Source: Chrysoperla carnea (Eukaryota > Arthropoda > Insecta > Neuroptera > Chrysopidae). From it: a stretch of 64,000 nucleotides of DNA. Made by a program: the position numbers and the translations under genes. Below are positions 63,525 through 64,000 of the stretch, piece by piece (position 1 is the stretch's first letter; the number at the start of each line of letters is the position of its first letter). The notes beneath the pieces are model-generated. The model was given only the letters and a program-made list of their open reading frames with translations, did not search any database and was not told the DNA's origin. Where the stretch lies: contig NC_058337.1 in NCBI RefSeq assembly GCF_905475395.1, positions 112,276,368-112,340,367 on the forward strand, in the 5' to 3' direction.

Positions 63525-63650
63525 GTCTTCTTAATAATGCTTTTAATTGCATTAAAGGTTTTCTTAAGCATCCTTTCATCATCGAGTCTTTGGAAGTGGC
63601 CCAATTCTCAGAGCCTCTGAACATATTCTCCTCTTCTTTGTTGTTAACTT
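63525..63650 (-). pseudogene. LINE reverse-transcriptase C-terminal relic
   Basis: Minus-strand reading LGHFQRLDDERMLKKTFNAI resembles the conserved (L/F)GHV.RM(D/E)(D/E)ER(L/I)PKK end of RTE/Jockey-type ORF2 proteins. A stop lies just before it and another soon after. A short dead fragment. Confidence 0.5.
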
Positions 63651-64000
63651 TCCTGTTGTTCCGGACTGATCATTTGAGTTCACCTCTCGATATGACGTTT
63701 CTTTTTCTCTCCATTCTCTTTAGATGGAAAAACTATTGCAGTAACTTAACATAAATCAGATTATTGTTGTAACTTAATATAAGAATATTCAGTTCAATTT
63801 TAGATCCATAGATCCACTTTCTTGTCCATTGATCCACTCTATTTTGATCTTATTTTATTTTTCTCTACCACGAGAAATTTTGTTCCGTCTAAAGAGTTAC
63901 ATAACTTCTTTTTCAATTAATTCCTACAAGCAGTTTCCATATCCGACGCATGTGCAAAAAAGAGCCACACAAAAGCTGCGTCTTAGCGAATTAAAAGAAG

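Larger units (their letters stand above)
62641..64000. other. Right edge of the window
   Basis: Apart from the (TA)n run and the LINE relic I see no gene. Sequence from about 63.5 kb is less AT-rich and may belong to a larger decayed LINE running past the window on the minus strand. Confidence 0.35.

Overview
The window looks like AT-rich insect nuclear DNA (by eye about 70% A+T). Genes are split by GT/AG introns, poly(A) signals are AATAAA, and the space between genes is full of decayed transposons and foldback elements. The gene families are typical of insects: a secreted carboxylesterase-like protein and a cofactor-dependent phosphoglycerate mutase close to fly Pglym78. I cannot name the species. 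Only two gene loci in 64 kb can be supported.

Locus 1 (1053-4234, + strand) is a complete six-exon carboxylesterase-family gene of 617 codons with a signal peptide and a hydrophobic C-terminal tail. The catalytic serine of the nucleophile elbow is replaced by aspartate, while the Glu and His of the triad are kept. It is therefore predicted to be a non-hydrolytic esterase homologue.

Locus 2 (40777-45490, - strand) is a rearranged phosphoglycerate mutase cluster. Reading 5' to 3' on the minus strand it holds: exons 1-3 of a diverged copy with an N-terminal leader (44443-45490); a complete four-exon canonical copy (42377-43648); and two more last exons downstream (41674-41916 and 40777-40985). 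All three last exons have the same splice phase and encode different C-termini. The middle one has a 5-nt deletion that shifts its frame. The diverged copy has no last exon of its own, so it is a 3'-truncated duplicate or it splices over the intact gene to a distal last exon.

Between and beyond the loci (4.3-40.7 kb and 45.5-64 kb) I see no convincing host gene. The space holds several interspersed-repeat families, non-LTR retrotransposon tails (7.75-8.1, 20.3-20.5 and 63.5 kb), Tc1/mariner-superfamily remnants (17.4, 21.7 and 62.5 kb), a TTAA-flanked foldback element (18.7-19.2 kb), a tRNA-derived SINE candidate (57.9 kb), microsatellites and several large inverted repeats. The most striking non-coding structure is a foldback at 22174-22489. 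It has two perfectly matching 124-bp arms, carries a hammerhead-like motif in each arm, is bounded by a 13-bp target duplication, and sits in the end of an older mariner-type element.
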